NCBI RefSeq assembly: GCF_022179685.1
Contig: NZ_BPRB01000010.1
Span: 1-36,553 of the forward strand
DNA from: Methylobacterium trifolii
GTDB taxonomy: Bacteria; Pseudomonadota; Alphaproteobacteria; Rhizobiales; Beijerinckiaceae
DNA length: 36,553 nucleotides
Direction of reading: 5' to 3'
In this document: positions 23,764-32,677 of the stretch, piece by piece
How positions within the stretch are numbered: the stretch's first letter is position 1
Layout: each line of letters opens with the position of its first letter
Notes under the pieces: model-generated
What the model was told of the DNA's origin: nothing
The model's database searches: none
The model's input: only the letters and a program-made list of their open reading frames with translations
Translations under genes and position numbers: made by a program

Positions 23764-23783
23764 ACCTCGTAATTTTACGAGGT
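23764..23783. promoter_or_regulatory. Lux-box-like perfect 20-bp palindrome upstream of luxI
   Basis: ACCTCGTAATTTTACGAGGT is fully symmetric, with 9-bp arms around TT. Length, CT/AG positions and its place 52 nt before the luxI ATG fit a lux box at about -40 of the luxI promoter. Binding by the adjacent LuxR would give autoinduction. A role as an RNA hairpin ending luxR is less likely without a T-run. Confidence 0.82.
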
Positions 23784-23811
23784 TCGCGACGCGGTCCGAG
23801 CCGGCATCACT

Positions 23812-23829
23812 CCCCCAAAGCAATGGGGG
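23812..23829 (+). promoter_or_regulatory. Hairpin that would mask the luxI ribosome-binding site
   Basis: CCCCCA (23812-23817) is complementary to TGGGGG (23824-23829) with a 6-nt loop. The G-run is the Shine-Dalgarno sequence of luxI (ATG at 23836). Folding would limit initiation. The stem is short, so its strength in vivo is uncertain. Confidence 0.5.
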
Positions 23830-23835
23830 TGGTGC

Positions 23836-24495
23836 ATGGTATTCGTCGTCGACGATTCGAATATCGCCGAACACGGCGCGGTGATGGAGAAGGTCTACCT
23901 TTTCCGGCACAAACTGTTCGTCGAACGGTTGAAGTGGGAAGAGTGCCGAAAGGCGGACGGCCGCGAGATCGACCAGTTCGACGGGGCCGGCTGCGTCCAC
24001 CTCGTGCGCATGGATGGCGGCGAGGTCACGGCCTACACGCGGCTTCTGCCGACGACGAAACCGCACCTTCTCACCGACGTCTACCCCCATCTCGCACAGA
24101 ACGGCCCGGCCCCGCGCGGTCCGCGCGTCTACGAGTGGACGCGCTGCGGCACGCTGCCGTCGCGCCGCGAGGGCCGCGCCGGCATCATCGACCCGGCGAC
24201 CGCGGAGATCTTCACGGCGGCGGCGGAAGTCGCGCGCGAGCGCGGATGGGACGGGCTGCTCGCGCAGACGCACCCGATCCTCGTCAACCGGCTGATGTCC
24301 TGCGGCTGGGACGTGGAGCCCCTCGGCCTGCCGACCAAGTATCTCGGCCATTCGATCGTCGCGGTGTTCGCGCGCCTCAAGCCCGAGACGGTGGAGACCT
24401 CGCGCCGGTTCTTCGGGCTCGGGCGCTCGCCCATCGAGCGGGTGGAGGTCGACGCCGGCCCCGGCCTCGATATCGAGATCAGGCTGCGGGCATGA
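23836..24495 (+). CDS. Acyl-homoserine-lactone synthase (LuxI family)
   Basis: The 219-residue protein carries the LuxI invariants at the expected spacing: R24, F28, W34, D46, D49, R69, E100 and R103. It makes an N-acyl-homoserine lactone from S-adenosylmethionine and an acyl-carrier-protein or acyl-CoA substrate in the cytoplasm; chain length cannot be read from sequence. The start is the ATG at 23836 behind a GGGGGTGG ribosome site held in a hairpin. A lux box lies upstream and the cognate LuxR gene precedes it. The TGA stop overlaps the ATG of a 75-residue protein. Methylobacterium species are known to carry such synthases (for example MlaI and MsaI); which one this matches was not determined. 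Confidence 0.95.
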   Translation: MVFVVDDSNIAEHGAVMEKVYLFRHKLFVERLKWEECRKADGREIDQFDGAGCVHLVRMDGGEVTAYTRLLPTTKPHLLTDVYPHLAQNGPAPRGPRVYEWTRCGTLPSRREGRAGIIDPATAEIFTAAAEVARERGWDGLLAQTHPILVNRLMSCGWDVEPLGLPTKYLGHSIVAVFARLKPETVETSRRFFGLGRSPIERVEVDAGPGLDIEIRLRA

Positions 24496-24719
24496 GCGCG
24501 TCCACCCTCCTCGCGGCCCCGGTCGACACGGACGACGACGAGGCGCACGAGCTCCCCGCCGTCCGGCTCGGCCGGCACGCGATCGGCCTGTGGCGCGCGG
24601 CCGAGGAGTTGGGCGATGCCGACCTGCTGGCGTCCCTCAGGCCCCTGGTGCTGGAGATCGGCCGTGCGCTGGCCGCCGACATGATGTCGGCTCCGAGAGC
24701 CGGCACGATCCCGCACTGA
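24492..24719 (+). CDS. 75-residue protein translationally coupled to luxI
   Basis: Its ATG overlaps the luxI stop (ATGA at 24492-24495), so it is translated with the synthase. The sequence starts MSASTLLAAPVDTDDDEAHE, an acidic N-terminus, and continues as probable helices (RLGRHAIGLWRAAEELGDAD, then LVLEIGRALAAD). It has no signal peptide, membrane segment or cysteine. In Rhizobium leguminosarum a small protein, CinS, is likewise coupled to the AHL synthase CinI and acts as an antirepressor; this gene matches that architecture, but sequence homology was not tested. Its stop is 11 nt from the convergent moeA stop. A role in quorum-sensing output is an inference from position. Confidence 0.75.
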   Translation: MSASTLLAAPVDTDDDEAHELPAVRLGRHAIGLWRAAEELGDADLLASLRPLVLEIGRALAADMMSAPRAGTIPH

Positions 24720-24730
24720 ATCCGCATCCG

Positions 24731-25960
24731 TCAGACCAGCCTTCGGTCGAGGCGGATGATGCGGCAGGGATCGCCCGCGCGGGCGGCCGGCGCGTGGGGC
24801 GCCCGGATCAGCAGGGCCTCCGAGCGGCCGAGCACGGCGAGCATCGAAGAATCCTGGCGCGATTCCGGGCTCGCCACCGGCAGGCGGTCGGGGGCGGTGT
24901 CGAGGGCGGCGCGCATGTAGTCGGCGCGCCCGTCGTTGGCCGGGAGGTCGCGGCCGAGCGTCGCCGGCTCGCTCCGGTCGGCGCCGGCATCCGGATCGCC
25001 GAGCAGCGCCCGGATCGCCGGCACGACGAAGAGCAGGCCGCAGACGATCGATGAGACCGGGTTGCCGGGAAGCCCGATCACCAGCATCCCGCCCAGGCGC
25101 CCGTGCATCAGGGGCTTGCCCGGCCGCAGGGCCACCCGCCAGAAGCCGAGTTCCAGCCCTTCGCGGGCGAGCGCCGCCTGGACGAGGTCGTGGTCGCCGA
25201 CCGAGGCCCCCCCCAGGGTGACGAGGAGGTCGGCTTTCGCCGCTCGGGCCCGGCGGAAGGCGTCCTCCAGGGCGGCGTGGTCGTCGGCGGCGATGCCGAG
25301 GTCCAGGGCCTCGCCGCCGGCCGCGTCCACGAGGGCGGCTAAAGCGAGGCTGTTCGAGGCGACGATCTGGTCCCAGGCCGGCGCCTCGCCCGGCGCCACC
25401 AGCTCGTCGCCGGTGGCCAGGATCGCGACGCGGGGCCGTCTGCGGACGCTCAGGCTCGGATGGCCGGCGGCCGCCGCCAGGGCGAGGCGGCGCGCGTCGA
25501 GGCTCATGCCGGCTTGCAGCAGCACGTCGCCTTCCGCGAAGTCGAGGCCGGCGCGGCGGATGAACCGGCCCGCGGCCACCGGCTCGCGCGCCATGATCCG
25601 TTCGCCCTCGGCCTCCGCATCCTCCTGGATCAGGATGGCGTCGGCGCCCTCGGGCACGGGGGCGCCGGTGAAGATCCGCACGGTCTCGCCGGGCCCGAGG
25701 GACCTTGAGAATCCGTGTCCGGCCGCGCTCGTGCCGATCAGCCGCAGGGCCGCGCCCGCCGCGCCCACGTCGGCGCTGCGCACGGCGTAGCCGTCCATGG
25801 CGGAAGCCGGGAAGGGGGGCTGGGTGCGCCGCGCCGTCACGGGGGCGGCGAGCGTCCGGTTCGCGGCCAGCGCCAGCGGCACCGGCTCCGCCTCGACGGG
25901 TTCACGCACGCTCGCCAGGATGCGCGCCAGCGCCTCGGCGACCGGGATCAACCCGCTCAC
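24731..25960 (-). CDS. moeA: Molybdopterin molybdenumtransferase MoeA
   Basis: The 409-residue protein has the usual MoeA length and domains: N-terminal [13 protein letters not shown], the SAMDGYAV motif (about residue 54), the central MogA-like domain with [10 protein letters not shown] and [11 protein letters not shown], then LPGNPVSS and a C-terminal beta domain. It inserts molybdate into adenylylated molybdopterin. The GTG at 25960 was chosen because it overlaps the moaC stop by 4 nt (GTGA), a coupled start; the frame itself extends upstream within moaC. It is the last gene of the trp-moa operon and converges on the luxI-linked small gene. Confidence 0.94.
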   Translation of the reverse strand: MSGLIPVAEALARILASVREPVEAEPVPLALAANRTLAAPVTARRTQPPFPASAMDGYAVRSADVGAAGAALRLIGTSAAGHGFSRSLGPGETVRIFTGAPVPEGADAILIQEDAEAEGERIMAREPVAAGRFIRRAGLDFAEGDVLLQAGMSLDARRLALAAAAGHPSLSVRRRPRVAILATGDELVAPGEAPAWDQIVASNSLALAALVDAAGGEALDLGIAADDHAALEDAFRRARAAKADLLVTLGGASVGDHDLVQAALAREGLELGFWRVALRPGKPLMHGRLGGMLVIGLPGNPVSSIVCGLLFVVPAIRALLGDPDAGADRSEPATLGRDLPANDGRADYMRAALDTAPDRLPVASPESRQDSSMLAVLGRSEALLIRAPHAPAARAGDPCRIIRLDRRLV

Positions 25961-26442
25961 GCGGTGTCTTCGGCGAGGTAGGAGCCCGAGCGGCCCCCGT
26001 CCTTGGCGATGAGCCGGATGCCGTCGATCCGCATGGCGCGGTCGACCGCCTTCACCATGTCGTAGACGGTGAGGCACGCGACCGAGACGGCGGTGAGCGC
26101 CTCCATCTCCACGCCGGTCGGGCCCTGCACACGGACCGTGGCGGTGACGCGCAGGCCGGGCAGGGCGTCGTCGGCCACGCAATCGACGCGCACGCCCGAC
26201 AGCAGCAGGGGATGGCAGAGGGGGATCAGCTCGTGGGTGCGCTTGGCCGCCATGATGCCGGCGAGCCGCGCGGTGCCGATCACGTCGCCCTTCTTGGCGT
26301 CGCCCTCGCGGATCAGCGCCAGGGTCTCCGGCCGCATCACCACCTGTCCGGCGGCGCTGGCGCTGCGGCTGGTGGCGGCTTTGTCCGTCACGTCGACCAT
26401 GTTGGCCGCACCACCGGCATCGAGATGGGTCAGGCCGGCCAT
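25957..26442 (-). CDS. moaC: Cyclic pyranopterin monophosphate synthase MoaC
   Basis: The 161-residue protein shows the MoaC signatures: [30 protein letters not shown] and [25 protein letters not shown] and the closing KDGGRSG. It converts the MoaA product to cyclic pyranopterin monophosphate in molybdenum-cofactor synthesis. It lies 4 nt after trpC and overlaps moeA by 4 nt. Confidence 0.96.
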   Translation of the reverse strand: MAGLTHLDAGGAANMVDVTDKAATSRSASAAGQVVMRPETLALIREGDAKKGDVIGTARLAGIMAAKRTHELIPLCHPLLLSGVRVDCVADDALPGLRVTATVRVQGPTGVEMEALTAVSVACLTVYDMVKAVDRAMRIDGIRLIAKDGGRSGSYLAEDTA

Positions 26443-26446
26443 CGCG

Positions 26447-27316
26447 TCAGCCCTTCGCCTTCTTGCCCGGCTTGTCGCCGAAGATCAGCCGGTGCGTGGC
26501 CGCCTTCACGTCCGCCTGCCGCATCAGGCTCTCGCCGACGAGCACCACGTCGAGGCCGTGCTTGGCCAGGCGTGCCACGTCGGCATGGTCGGAGATGCCG
26601 CTCTCGGCCACCGCGATGCGGTCCTCGGGGATGCCGGGGCCGAGGCGGAAGGCGGTCTCGAACGAGACCTCGAAGGTCTTGAGGTTGCGGTTGTTGATGC
26701 CGATGAGCGCGGTGCCCAGGGGTATGGCGCGGGCGAGTTCGGCCTCGTCGTGCACCTCCACCAGCACGTCCATGCCGAGGTCGTGGGCCGTCTCGACCAG
26801 GGCCGCGGCCTCGTCGTCGTCCAGGCAGGCCATGATCGCCAGGATGCAGTCCGCCCCCCAGGCGCGGGCCTCGTAGACCTGGTACGGCTCGAACAGGAAA
26901 TCCTTCCGGATCACCGGCAGGGTGCAGGCCCCGCGCGCCTGGGTCAGGTATTCGGGCCGGCCCTGGAAGGATGGCTCGTCGGTCAGCACCGAGAGGCAGG
27001 TGGCGCCACCCGCCTCGTAAGCGGCGGCCAGCGCCGCCGGGTTGAAATCGGCCCGGATCAGGCCCTTGGAGGGCGAGGCCTTCTTCACCTCGGCGATCAG
27101 GGCGGAGCGCCCCTGGCCGACATGGGCGCGGATCGCCGCGGAAAAGCCACGCACGGGACCGGCCTCGGCTGCCCGCGTCTCCAGCTTCGAGAGGGGCACG
27201 CGCAGCTTCGCCTCGGCGATCTCGCGGCGCTTGTAGGCCTCGATGCGCGCGAGCACGCTCGGGCGCTCGGCCAAAGCTGCGTCGGCGACGGACTCGGTCG
27301 TGATGCCGGAGGACAT
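26447..27316 (-). CDS. trpC: Indole-3-glycerol phosphate synthase
   Basis: The 289-residue TIM barrel has [60 protein letters not shown] and [11 protein letters not shown], covering the catalytic Lys, Glu and Asn positions. It closes the indole ring in tryptophan synthesis. The ATG at 27316 has a GGAG ribosome site 6 nt upstream; the open frame extends further only as an antisense-like extension. The C-terminus ends in Lys-rich KPGKKAKG. It is 8 nt downstream of trpD. Confidence 0.96.
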   Translation of the reverse strand: MSSGITTESVADAALAERPSVLARIEAYKRREIAEAKLRVPLSKLETRAAEAGPVRGFSAAIRAHVGQGRSALIAEVKKASPSKGLIRADFNPAALAAAYEAGGATCLSVLTDEPSFQGRPEYLTQARGACTLPVIRKDFLFEPYQVYEARAWGADCILAIMACLDDDEAAALVETAHDLGMDVLVEVHDEAELARAIPLGTALIGINNRNLKTFEVSFETAFRLGPGIPEDRIAVAESGISDHADVARLAKHGLDVVLVGESLMRQADVKAATHRLIFGDKPGKKAKG

Positions 27317-27324
27317 CGGCTCTC

Positions 27325-28338
27325 CTATCCGTTCGAGACCGCGACGAGACGCGCGAGGGTGGCCCGCGCGGCGCCCGAATCGATCGCATCCTGCGCCCGC
27401 GCGACGCCTTCGGCGAGGGTGCCGGCCGCGCCTGCGACCACGAGGGCCGCACCCGCATTGAGAACCGCGATGTCCCGGTAGGCGTTGCGTTCCCCGTCCA
27501 GAACCGTACCGAGGGCGCGGGCGTTGTGCGCGGGATCGCCGCCGCGCAGGCTCTCCGGGTCGTACAGGGGCAGGCCGACCTCCCGCGGGTCGATGGAGAA
27601 CTCCGAGACCCGGCCGTCGTCCAAGGCCACCACCGCGGTGGGGCCGGTGACGGTGATCTCGTCGAGCCCGTCCGAGCCGTGCACCGACCAGACCCTGCGG
27701 CTGCCGAGTTCGGCGAGCACCCGCGTCAGCGGCTCCGCCCAGGTGGCCTGCGAGACGCCCAGCACCTGGTAGGCGACGCCGGCCGGGTTCGAGAGGGGGC
27801 CGAGGAGGTTGAAGATGGTGCGCACTGGCAGTTCCGAGCGCACGCCGGCCACGTGTCGCATCGCCCCGTGGTGGGTCTGGGCGAACATGAAGCACAGGCC
27901 GGCCTGCGCGAGGCAGCGGCTCAACCCTGCCGGGTCGAGGCCGAGCCGGACGCCCAGCGCCGCCAGCACGTCGGCCGCCCCCGAGCGGGAGGTGGCGGCC
28001 CGGTTGCCGTGCTTGGCCACCGGCACGCCGCAGGCGGCGGTGACGAGGGCGGCCAGCGTCGAGACGTTGTAGCTGCCCGAATGGTCGCCGCCGGTGCCGA
28101 CCACGTCGACGGCGCCGGGCGGGGCCTCCACCCGCACCATGCGCGCGCGCATCGCCTCGACGGCGCCGACGATTTCTTCGCGACTCTCGCCGCGGACCTT
28201 CAGGGCGATGAGGAAGGCGCCGGCCTGGACCGGGGTGACCTCGCCCGAGAGCAGGTCGTCGAAGGCGGCGCGGGCCTCGGCCCGGTCGAGGCTCTGCCCG
28301 GCGGCCACCTTGGCGAGATGGGGCTTGAAGGAATCCAT
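27325..28338 (-). CDS. trpD: Anthranilate phosphoribosyltransferase
   Basis: The 337-residue protein has the glycine-rich phosphoribosyl-pyrophosphate loop [15 protein letters not shown] (about residue 79 on), [21 protein letters not shown] and [11 protein letters not shown]. It transfers phosphoribose to anthranilate, the second committed step of tryptophan synthesis. It is not fused to trpG, as in most Rhizobiales. The start at 28338 is 35 nt after the trpG stop. Confidence 0.96.
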   Translation of the reverse strand: MDSFKPHLAKVAAGQSLDRAEARAAFDDLLSGEVTPVQAGAFLIALKVRGESREEIVGAVEAMRARMVRVEAPPGAVDVVGTGGDHSGSYNVSTLAALVTAACGVPVAKHGNRAATSRSGAADVLAALGVRLGLDPAGLSRCLAQAGLCFMFAQTHHGAMRHVAGVRSELPVRTIFNLLGPLSNPAGVAYQVLGVSQATWAEPLTRVLAELGSRRVWSVHGSDGLDEITVTGPTAVVALDDGRVSEFSIDPREVGLPLYDPESLRGGDPAHNARALGTVLDGERNAYRDIAVLNAGAALVVAGAAGTLAEGVARAQDAIDSGAARATLARLVAVSNG

Positions 28339-28373
28339 TCGCTCAAGGGCGGCGGAGTGTCGGGGCTATCGCG

Positions 28374-28988
28374 TCAATGCACGCCGGGGCAGCGCTTGTC
28401 ACGCGCCGCGTTCCAGGTCCGCGCGATGCCGAGGAAGTTGCGCAGGATCTGCGTGCCGTGCTGCGAGAGGATGCTCTCCGGGTGGAACTGCACCCCGTGC
28501 ACGGGCAACGCGGTGTGCTCCAGGCCCATGATCAGGCCGTCGGCCTCCGCCGTCACGCTCAGGCTGTCCGGGCACCGGGCGCGATCCACCACGAGGGAGT
28601 GGTAGCGCGTGGCCTCGAAGGCGTCGTTGAGGCCGCGGAACACGCCCGAGGCCCCGTGCCGGATGGTCGAGACCTTGCCGTGCATCGGCGCGGGCGCCCG
28701 CACCACCTCGCCCCCGAAAGCCTGCCCGATCGCCTGGAGCCCCAGGCAGACACCGAAGATCGGGATCTCGCCGCTCAGGTCGCGCACCGCGTCGAGGCAG
28801 ATTCCGGCCTCGTTCGGTGTGCACGGGCCGGGCGAGAGCACCAGGGCGTCCGGCCCCCTGTTCCGGATGTCCGCCACCGTGACCTGGTCGTTGCGCACCA
28901 CGTCGATTGATCCGCAGAGGGGGCCGATCAGGTGGACGAGGTTCCAGGTGAAGGAATCGTAGTTGTCGATGACGAGGACGTTGGGCAT
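28374..28988 (-). CDS. trpG: Anthranilate synthase glutamine amidotransferase subunit
   Basis: The 204-residue class I glutaminase has VLVIDNYDSFTWNLVH at the start, the nucleophile in IFGVCLGLQAIG (Cys about 81) and the His-Glu pair in VHGVQFHPESIL. It supplies ammonia to TrpE. Two starts are possible, ATG 28997 (MEAMPN) and ATG 28988 (MPN); the latter fits the family and has GGGA upstream. A 75-nt gap separates it from trpE. In some rhizobia trpE and trpG are fused; here they are separate. Confidence 0.94.
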   Translation of the reverse strand: MPNVLVIDNYDSFTWNLVHLIGPLCGSIDVVRNDQVTVADIRNRGPDALVLSPGPCTPNEAGICLDAVRDLSGEIPIFGVCLGLQAIGQAFGGEVVRAPAPMHGKVSTIRHGASGVFRGLNDAFEATRYHSLVVDRARCPDSLSVTAEADGLIMGLEHTALPVHGVQFHPESILSQHGTQILRNFLGIARTWNAARDKRCPGVH

Positions 28989-29063
28989 CGCTTCCATCCC
29001 GCACGGGCGGGAGCGGTGTGGCCGCTCGCGCGAGGCCGGTCAACCGAAAGGCGATGCCGGCCC

Positions 29064-30584
29064 CTACTGCCCGCGCTTGGCCTGGGAGGCGAAGCGCACC
29101 GCGTCCTCGGCGGCGCGGAACAGGGCGCGCGCCTTGTTGACGCATTCCTGCTGCTCGGAGGCCGGGTCGGAATCGTAGACGATGCCGGCGCCCGCCTGCA
29201 CGTGCATGCGGCCGTCCTTCACGATGGCCGTGCGCAGGACGATGCAGGTGTCCATCTCGCCGCGCGCGCCGAAATAGCCGATGCAGCCGCCGTAGGGCCC
29301 GCGCTTCTCGCGCTCCAACGCGTCGATGATCTCCATCGCCCGCACCTTCGGCGCGCCCGAGACGGTGCCGGCGGGAAAGCCCGCGGCCAGGGCGTCGAGG
29401 GTGTCGTGGCGCGGATCGAGTTCGCCCTCGACGTTCGAGACGATGTGCATCACCTGGCTGTAGTATTCGAGGAAGAACGAACCCGTCACCGTGACGCTGC
29501 CCAGGCGCGCCACCCGGCCCACGTCGTTGCGGCCGAGGTCGAGCAGCATCAGGTGCTCGGAGCGCTCCTTCGGATCGGCCAGAAGCTCCTCGGCCAGCGC
29601 CTTGTCCTCGGCCGGCGTGGCGCCGCGCCGCCGCGTGCCGGCGATCGGGCGGATCGTCACCGTGCCGTCGCGCACCCGAACCAGGATCTCGGGGCTGGAG
29701 CAGACCACCTGGAACTCCTCGAAATCGAGGTAGCACAGGAACGGGGCCGGGTTGGTGCGCCGGAGCGACCGGTAGAGGGCGAAGGCCGGCAGCGTGAAAG
29801 GTGCCTCGAAGCGCTGCGAGAGCACCACCTGGAACACGTCGCCGGCGACGATGTACTCCTTGGCCCGCGCCACCATCGCGAGATAGTCGTCGGGCAGGGT
29901 GTTCGAGACGGGCTCGGGATGGGCCACCTCCGACAGGTCGATGCGCGCCTCGATCGGCAGCGGGCCTTCGAGGGCCTCCGCGATCCGGTCGAGCCGGCCC
30001 AGAGCCGCCTCGTAGGCGGCCCGCGCGCCGGTGCTTGGCGTGGGCCGCACCGGGCAGACCACGGTGATGAGGTCGCGCACCGAATCGAACACCACCATCA
30101 CCCGCGGACGGACCAGCACGGCGTCGGGCACGCCCAAGGGGTCGGGGTTGGGCTCGGCCAGGCGCTCCATGGCGCGGACCATGTCGTAGCCGAGATAGCC
30201 GAACAGGCCGGCGGCCATCGGCGGAAGCTCGGCGCCGCCGTCCTCACAGATGGCGCTCTCCGCGATCAGGGCCCGCAGGCTGGAGAGCGGCGCCCGGTCG
30301 TCCGGGGAGAACCGGGTCAGGTCGGTGCCGCGGGCGATGGCCGGGGCCCCGTCGCGGCAGCGCCAGATCAGGTCCGGGTCGAGGCCGATCATCGAGTAGC
30401 GCCCGCGCACTACCCCGCCTTCGACGGATTCGAGCAGGAAGGCCGGCCCCGGATGGCAGGCCCGCAGCTTCAGGAAGGCGGCGACGGGCGTCTCCAGGTC
30501 CGCGACCAGCGTCAGGTCGAGGAGGACGGGGCGCCCCGCCTCGTAGGAGGCCGCGAACGCGGCGAAGTCGGACGCCTCGGACAT
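29064..30584 (-). CDS. trpE: Anthranilate synthase component I
   Basis: The 506-residue protein carries the tryptophan feedback-site motif LLES (in PAFLLESVEGG). The chorismate-binding domain follows, with RPIAGTRRRGATPAEDKALA, LMLLDLGRNDVGRV, FPAGTVSGAPKVRAMEIID and GAGIVYDSDPASE. With TrpG it converts chorismate to anthranilate and should be inhibited by tryptophan. Only 7 nt separate it from the ppiD-like gene, so no room exists for a trp leader or attenuator directly upstream. Confidence 0.96.
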   Translation of the reverse strand: MSEASDFAAFAASYEAGRPVLLDLTLVADLETPVAAFLKLRACHPGPAFLLESVEGGVVRGRYSMIGLDPDLIWRCRDGAPAIARGTDLTRFSPDDRAPLSSLRALIAESAICEDGGAELPPMAAGLFGYLGYDMVRAMERLAEPNPDPLGVPDAVLVRPRVMVVFDSVRDLITVVCPVRPTPSTGARAAYEAALGRLDRIAEALEGPLPIEARIDLSEVAHPEPVSNTLPDDYLAMVARAKEYIVAGDVFQVVLSQRFEAPFTLPAFALYRSLRRTNPAPFLCYLDFEEFQVVCSSPEILVRVRDGTVTIRPIAGTRRRGATPAEDKALAEELLADPKERSEHLMLLDLGRNDVGRVARLGSVTVTGSFFLEYYSQVMHIVSNVEGELDPRHDTLDALAAGFPAGTVSGAPKVRAMEIIDALEREKRGPYGGCIGYFGARGEMDTCIVLRTAIVKDGRMHVQAGAGIVYDSDPASEQQECVNKARALFRAAEDAVRFASQAKRGQ

Positions 30585-30591
30585 GCCGGTC

Positions 30592-32493
30592 TCAGTACTC
30601 GCCGCCGAGGGCGCGCCGCAGGGCGGCCTGGTTGATGCTGACGCCGGCGTTCTTCTGTACCTCGGAGATGTATTCGCCGAGCACGTCGTCGGCCAGCGCC
30701 GTGCGGAAGTTGCCCTCGATCGTCTTGTCGGTCGGGCTGCCCGGCACGTAGGCCGGCATGGTCGCGGCCGTGACCTTGAACACGGCCCGGCCCTCGCCGG
30801 CCGAGGCCGAGCCGGCCTTGCCGACCTGGGTCGCGAAGATGCGGTTGACTACGTCCGGCGTCAGGGCCTCCTTGCCCTGGTTGCGCGCCAGGTCCTCCGC
30901 GCTCTGCGGGTTCACGCCGATCTCGGTGCCGAGCGCCTCGATCGTCTCGCCCTTGTCCAGGCGCGCGGCCAGGTCCCGGCCCTTGGCCTGGAGGAGGCGG
31001 CCAATCTCGGCCGCGGTCCAGCCGGCCTTAACGGCGTCGCGGACCTCGTCCAGGGGCTTGTCGTGGGCGGCGTCGATCCGGGACACGTCGTACCAGACGT
31101 AGCCACCGGCCTTCGTCCGGAGCGGCTCGTTGTCGCCGCCGATCTCGGACCAGAACAGGGCCGTCAGCGTCGTGTCCCGGTCGGGGATGGCGGCGACCGC
31201 CTGCCCGGACGGGTCCTTGCCCTGCGCGTCGACGGCGGCCACGGCGACGAGGGGCAGGTCGCGCTCCTTGGCGATGTCGGAAAGCGGCTTGGCGCCGGCC
31301 CGCTGGTCCTCGATCGCGTCGTGGATCTTGTCGATGCCCTCGCGGGCACGCGCCAGCGCGATCTGCTTGCGGAGTTCGGGCTCGACCTCGGAGAGCGGCT
31401 TGACCGTCTCCGGCTCGGTTGCCGTGACGCGCAGCAGCACGGTGCCGAAGCGACCCTTGACGGGCTTGCTCACGCCGTCCCGCGGCAGGGCGAAGGCGGC
31501 GTCGGCCACGGCAGGGTCGAACAGTTCGGCCTTGGTCAGGGTGCCGAGGGTCAGGTCCTTGCCGTCGGTGCCGCGCTCTGCGGCGACGGTGTCGAAGGTC
31601 TTGGTCCCGTCCTCGATCGCCTTGCGGGCGGCCTCCGCCGCGGCCTCGTCCGGGAACACGATCTGCTGGATGGTGCGGCGCTCCGGGTTGCCGAAGCGGC
31701 TCTTCTGCGCCTCGTAGGCCTTGCGGACCTCGTCCTCGCTGACCGCCTCGGGCTTGGCCTGGGCCTCGGGGTCGAGCACCAGGAGGGTGACGCCCCGGTA
31801 TTCCGGCGCCCGGAAGCCGGCCTTGTTGGCCTCGTACCAGCTCTTCAGGGCGTCCTCGCTCGGCGCGGCGATCTCGCCGGCGCTGGAGGGGGCGAGCAGA
31901 AGGTAGGAGGCGGCCCGGCGCTCGGTGGTGTAGCGGTGGACCGCCTCGCGCATGGCCTGCGGCACGTGGAGGTCGGCCGAGACCGCCTCGGCCAGTTGCA
32001 GCCGGGCGATCACCGAGCGCTGCTCGCGCACGAACATCGGCTCGTTCAGGCCGGCCCGCTGCAGGGTCTGGTAGAACAGGCTCTGCTCGAACTGGCCTTG
32101 CGCGTTCTGGAAGCTCTTCTCCTCGTGGATCGCGCGGATCACGGCGGTATCCGGCACGGCGAGGCCGAGGTCGCGGGTCTTCTGGTCGAGGGACGCCTCG
32201 GTGACGAGCTGGGACATCACCTGCCGCTCGATGCCCAACGCCCGCGCCTGGTCCGGGGTGATGGTGCGGCGGAACTGGGTCTGGTAGCGCTGGAGCTGGT
32301 TCTGGTAGGCCGTGCGCACGGCCTCGGCGCTGATCTGCGTCTTGCCGACGGTGGCCACGCTGTTGCTCGATCCGCCGCGGAAGAACTCCTCGACGCCGAA
32401 GATGCCTACGCCCGCGATCAGCAGGGTGAAGATCACCGTCAGCACGATCTTGCCGAGCCAGTGCTGGCTCGCGTCCCGGATGTTCTGAAGCAT
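30592..32493 (-). CDS. ppiD: PpiD-like periplasmic peptidyl-prolyl isomerase/chaperone
   Basis: The 633-residue protein is anchored by one N-terminal helix (about residues 15-35, IVLTVIFTLLIAGVGIFGV). A SurA_N-type chaperone domain (about 50-180) follows, then a parvulin-like PPIase domain (about 240-360, RRTIQQIVFPDEAAAEAARK) and a C-terminal SurA-like helical region. It helps fold proteins leaving the Sec channel. The ATG at 32493 was chosen because MLQNIRDASQHWLGK is the usual opening in Rhizobiales; the frame itself runs to 32826. It is the first gene of the trp-moa operon and is divergent from tpiA. Confidence 0.92.
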   Translation of the reverse strand: MLQNIRDASQHWLGKIVLTVIFTLLIAGVGIFGVEEFFRGGSSNSVATVGKTQISAEAVRTAYQNQLQRYQTQFRRTITPDQARALGIERQVMSQLVTEASLDQKTRDLGLAVPDTAVIRAIHEEKSFQNAQGQFEQSLFYQTLQRAGLNEPMFVREQRSVIARLQLAEAVSADLHVPQAMREAVHRYTTERRAASYLLLAPSSAGEIAAPSEDALKSWYEANKAGFRAPEYRGVTLLVLDPEAQAKPEAVSEDEVRKAYEAQKSRFGNPERRTIQQIVFPDEAAAEAARKAIEDGTKTFDTVAAERGTDGKDLTLGTLTKAELFDPAVADAAFALPRDGVSKPVKGRFGTVLLRVTATEPETVKPLSEVEPELRKQIALARAREGIDKIHDAIEDQRAGAKPLSDIAKERDLPLVAVAAVDAQGKDPSGQAVAAIPDRDTTLTALFWSEIGGDNEPLRTKAGGYVWYDVSRIDAAHDKPLDEVRDAVKAGWTAAEIGRLLQAKGRDLAARLDKGETIEALGTEIGVNPQSAEDLARNQGKEALTPDVVNRIFATQVGKAGSASAGEGRAVFKVTAATMPAYVPGSPTDKTIEGNFRTALADDVLGEYISEVQKNAGVSINQAALRRALGGEY

Positions 32494-32677
32494 GGTCCCG
32501 TCGCGTGCCCTGTCCGCTCGCGCGCGGCTCGCGGCTGGCGGATGCGTCGTTCGATGCGGCCCGCGATAGACCATCCGCGCGGGCAGGCAAAGCCGGGTCG
32601 CCGTTTGCGCGCCCAAGCTTGCTCTGGTAGGCCCCTGCCGCGGTCGATATTGCGCGGATTGGGTTGCGAGGAACGGT

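Noticed and set aside
26447..27895. Longer trpC starting at 27895
   Set aside because: The extra residues are out of frame with trpD and unlike TrpC; the ATG at 27316 has a GGAG site and gives the usual length.
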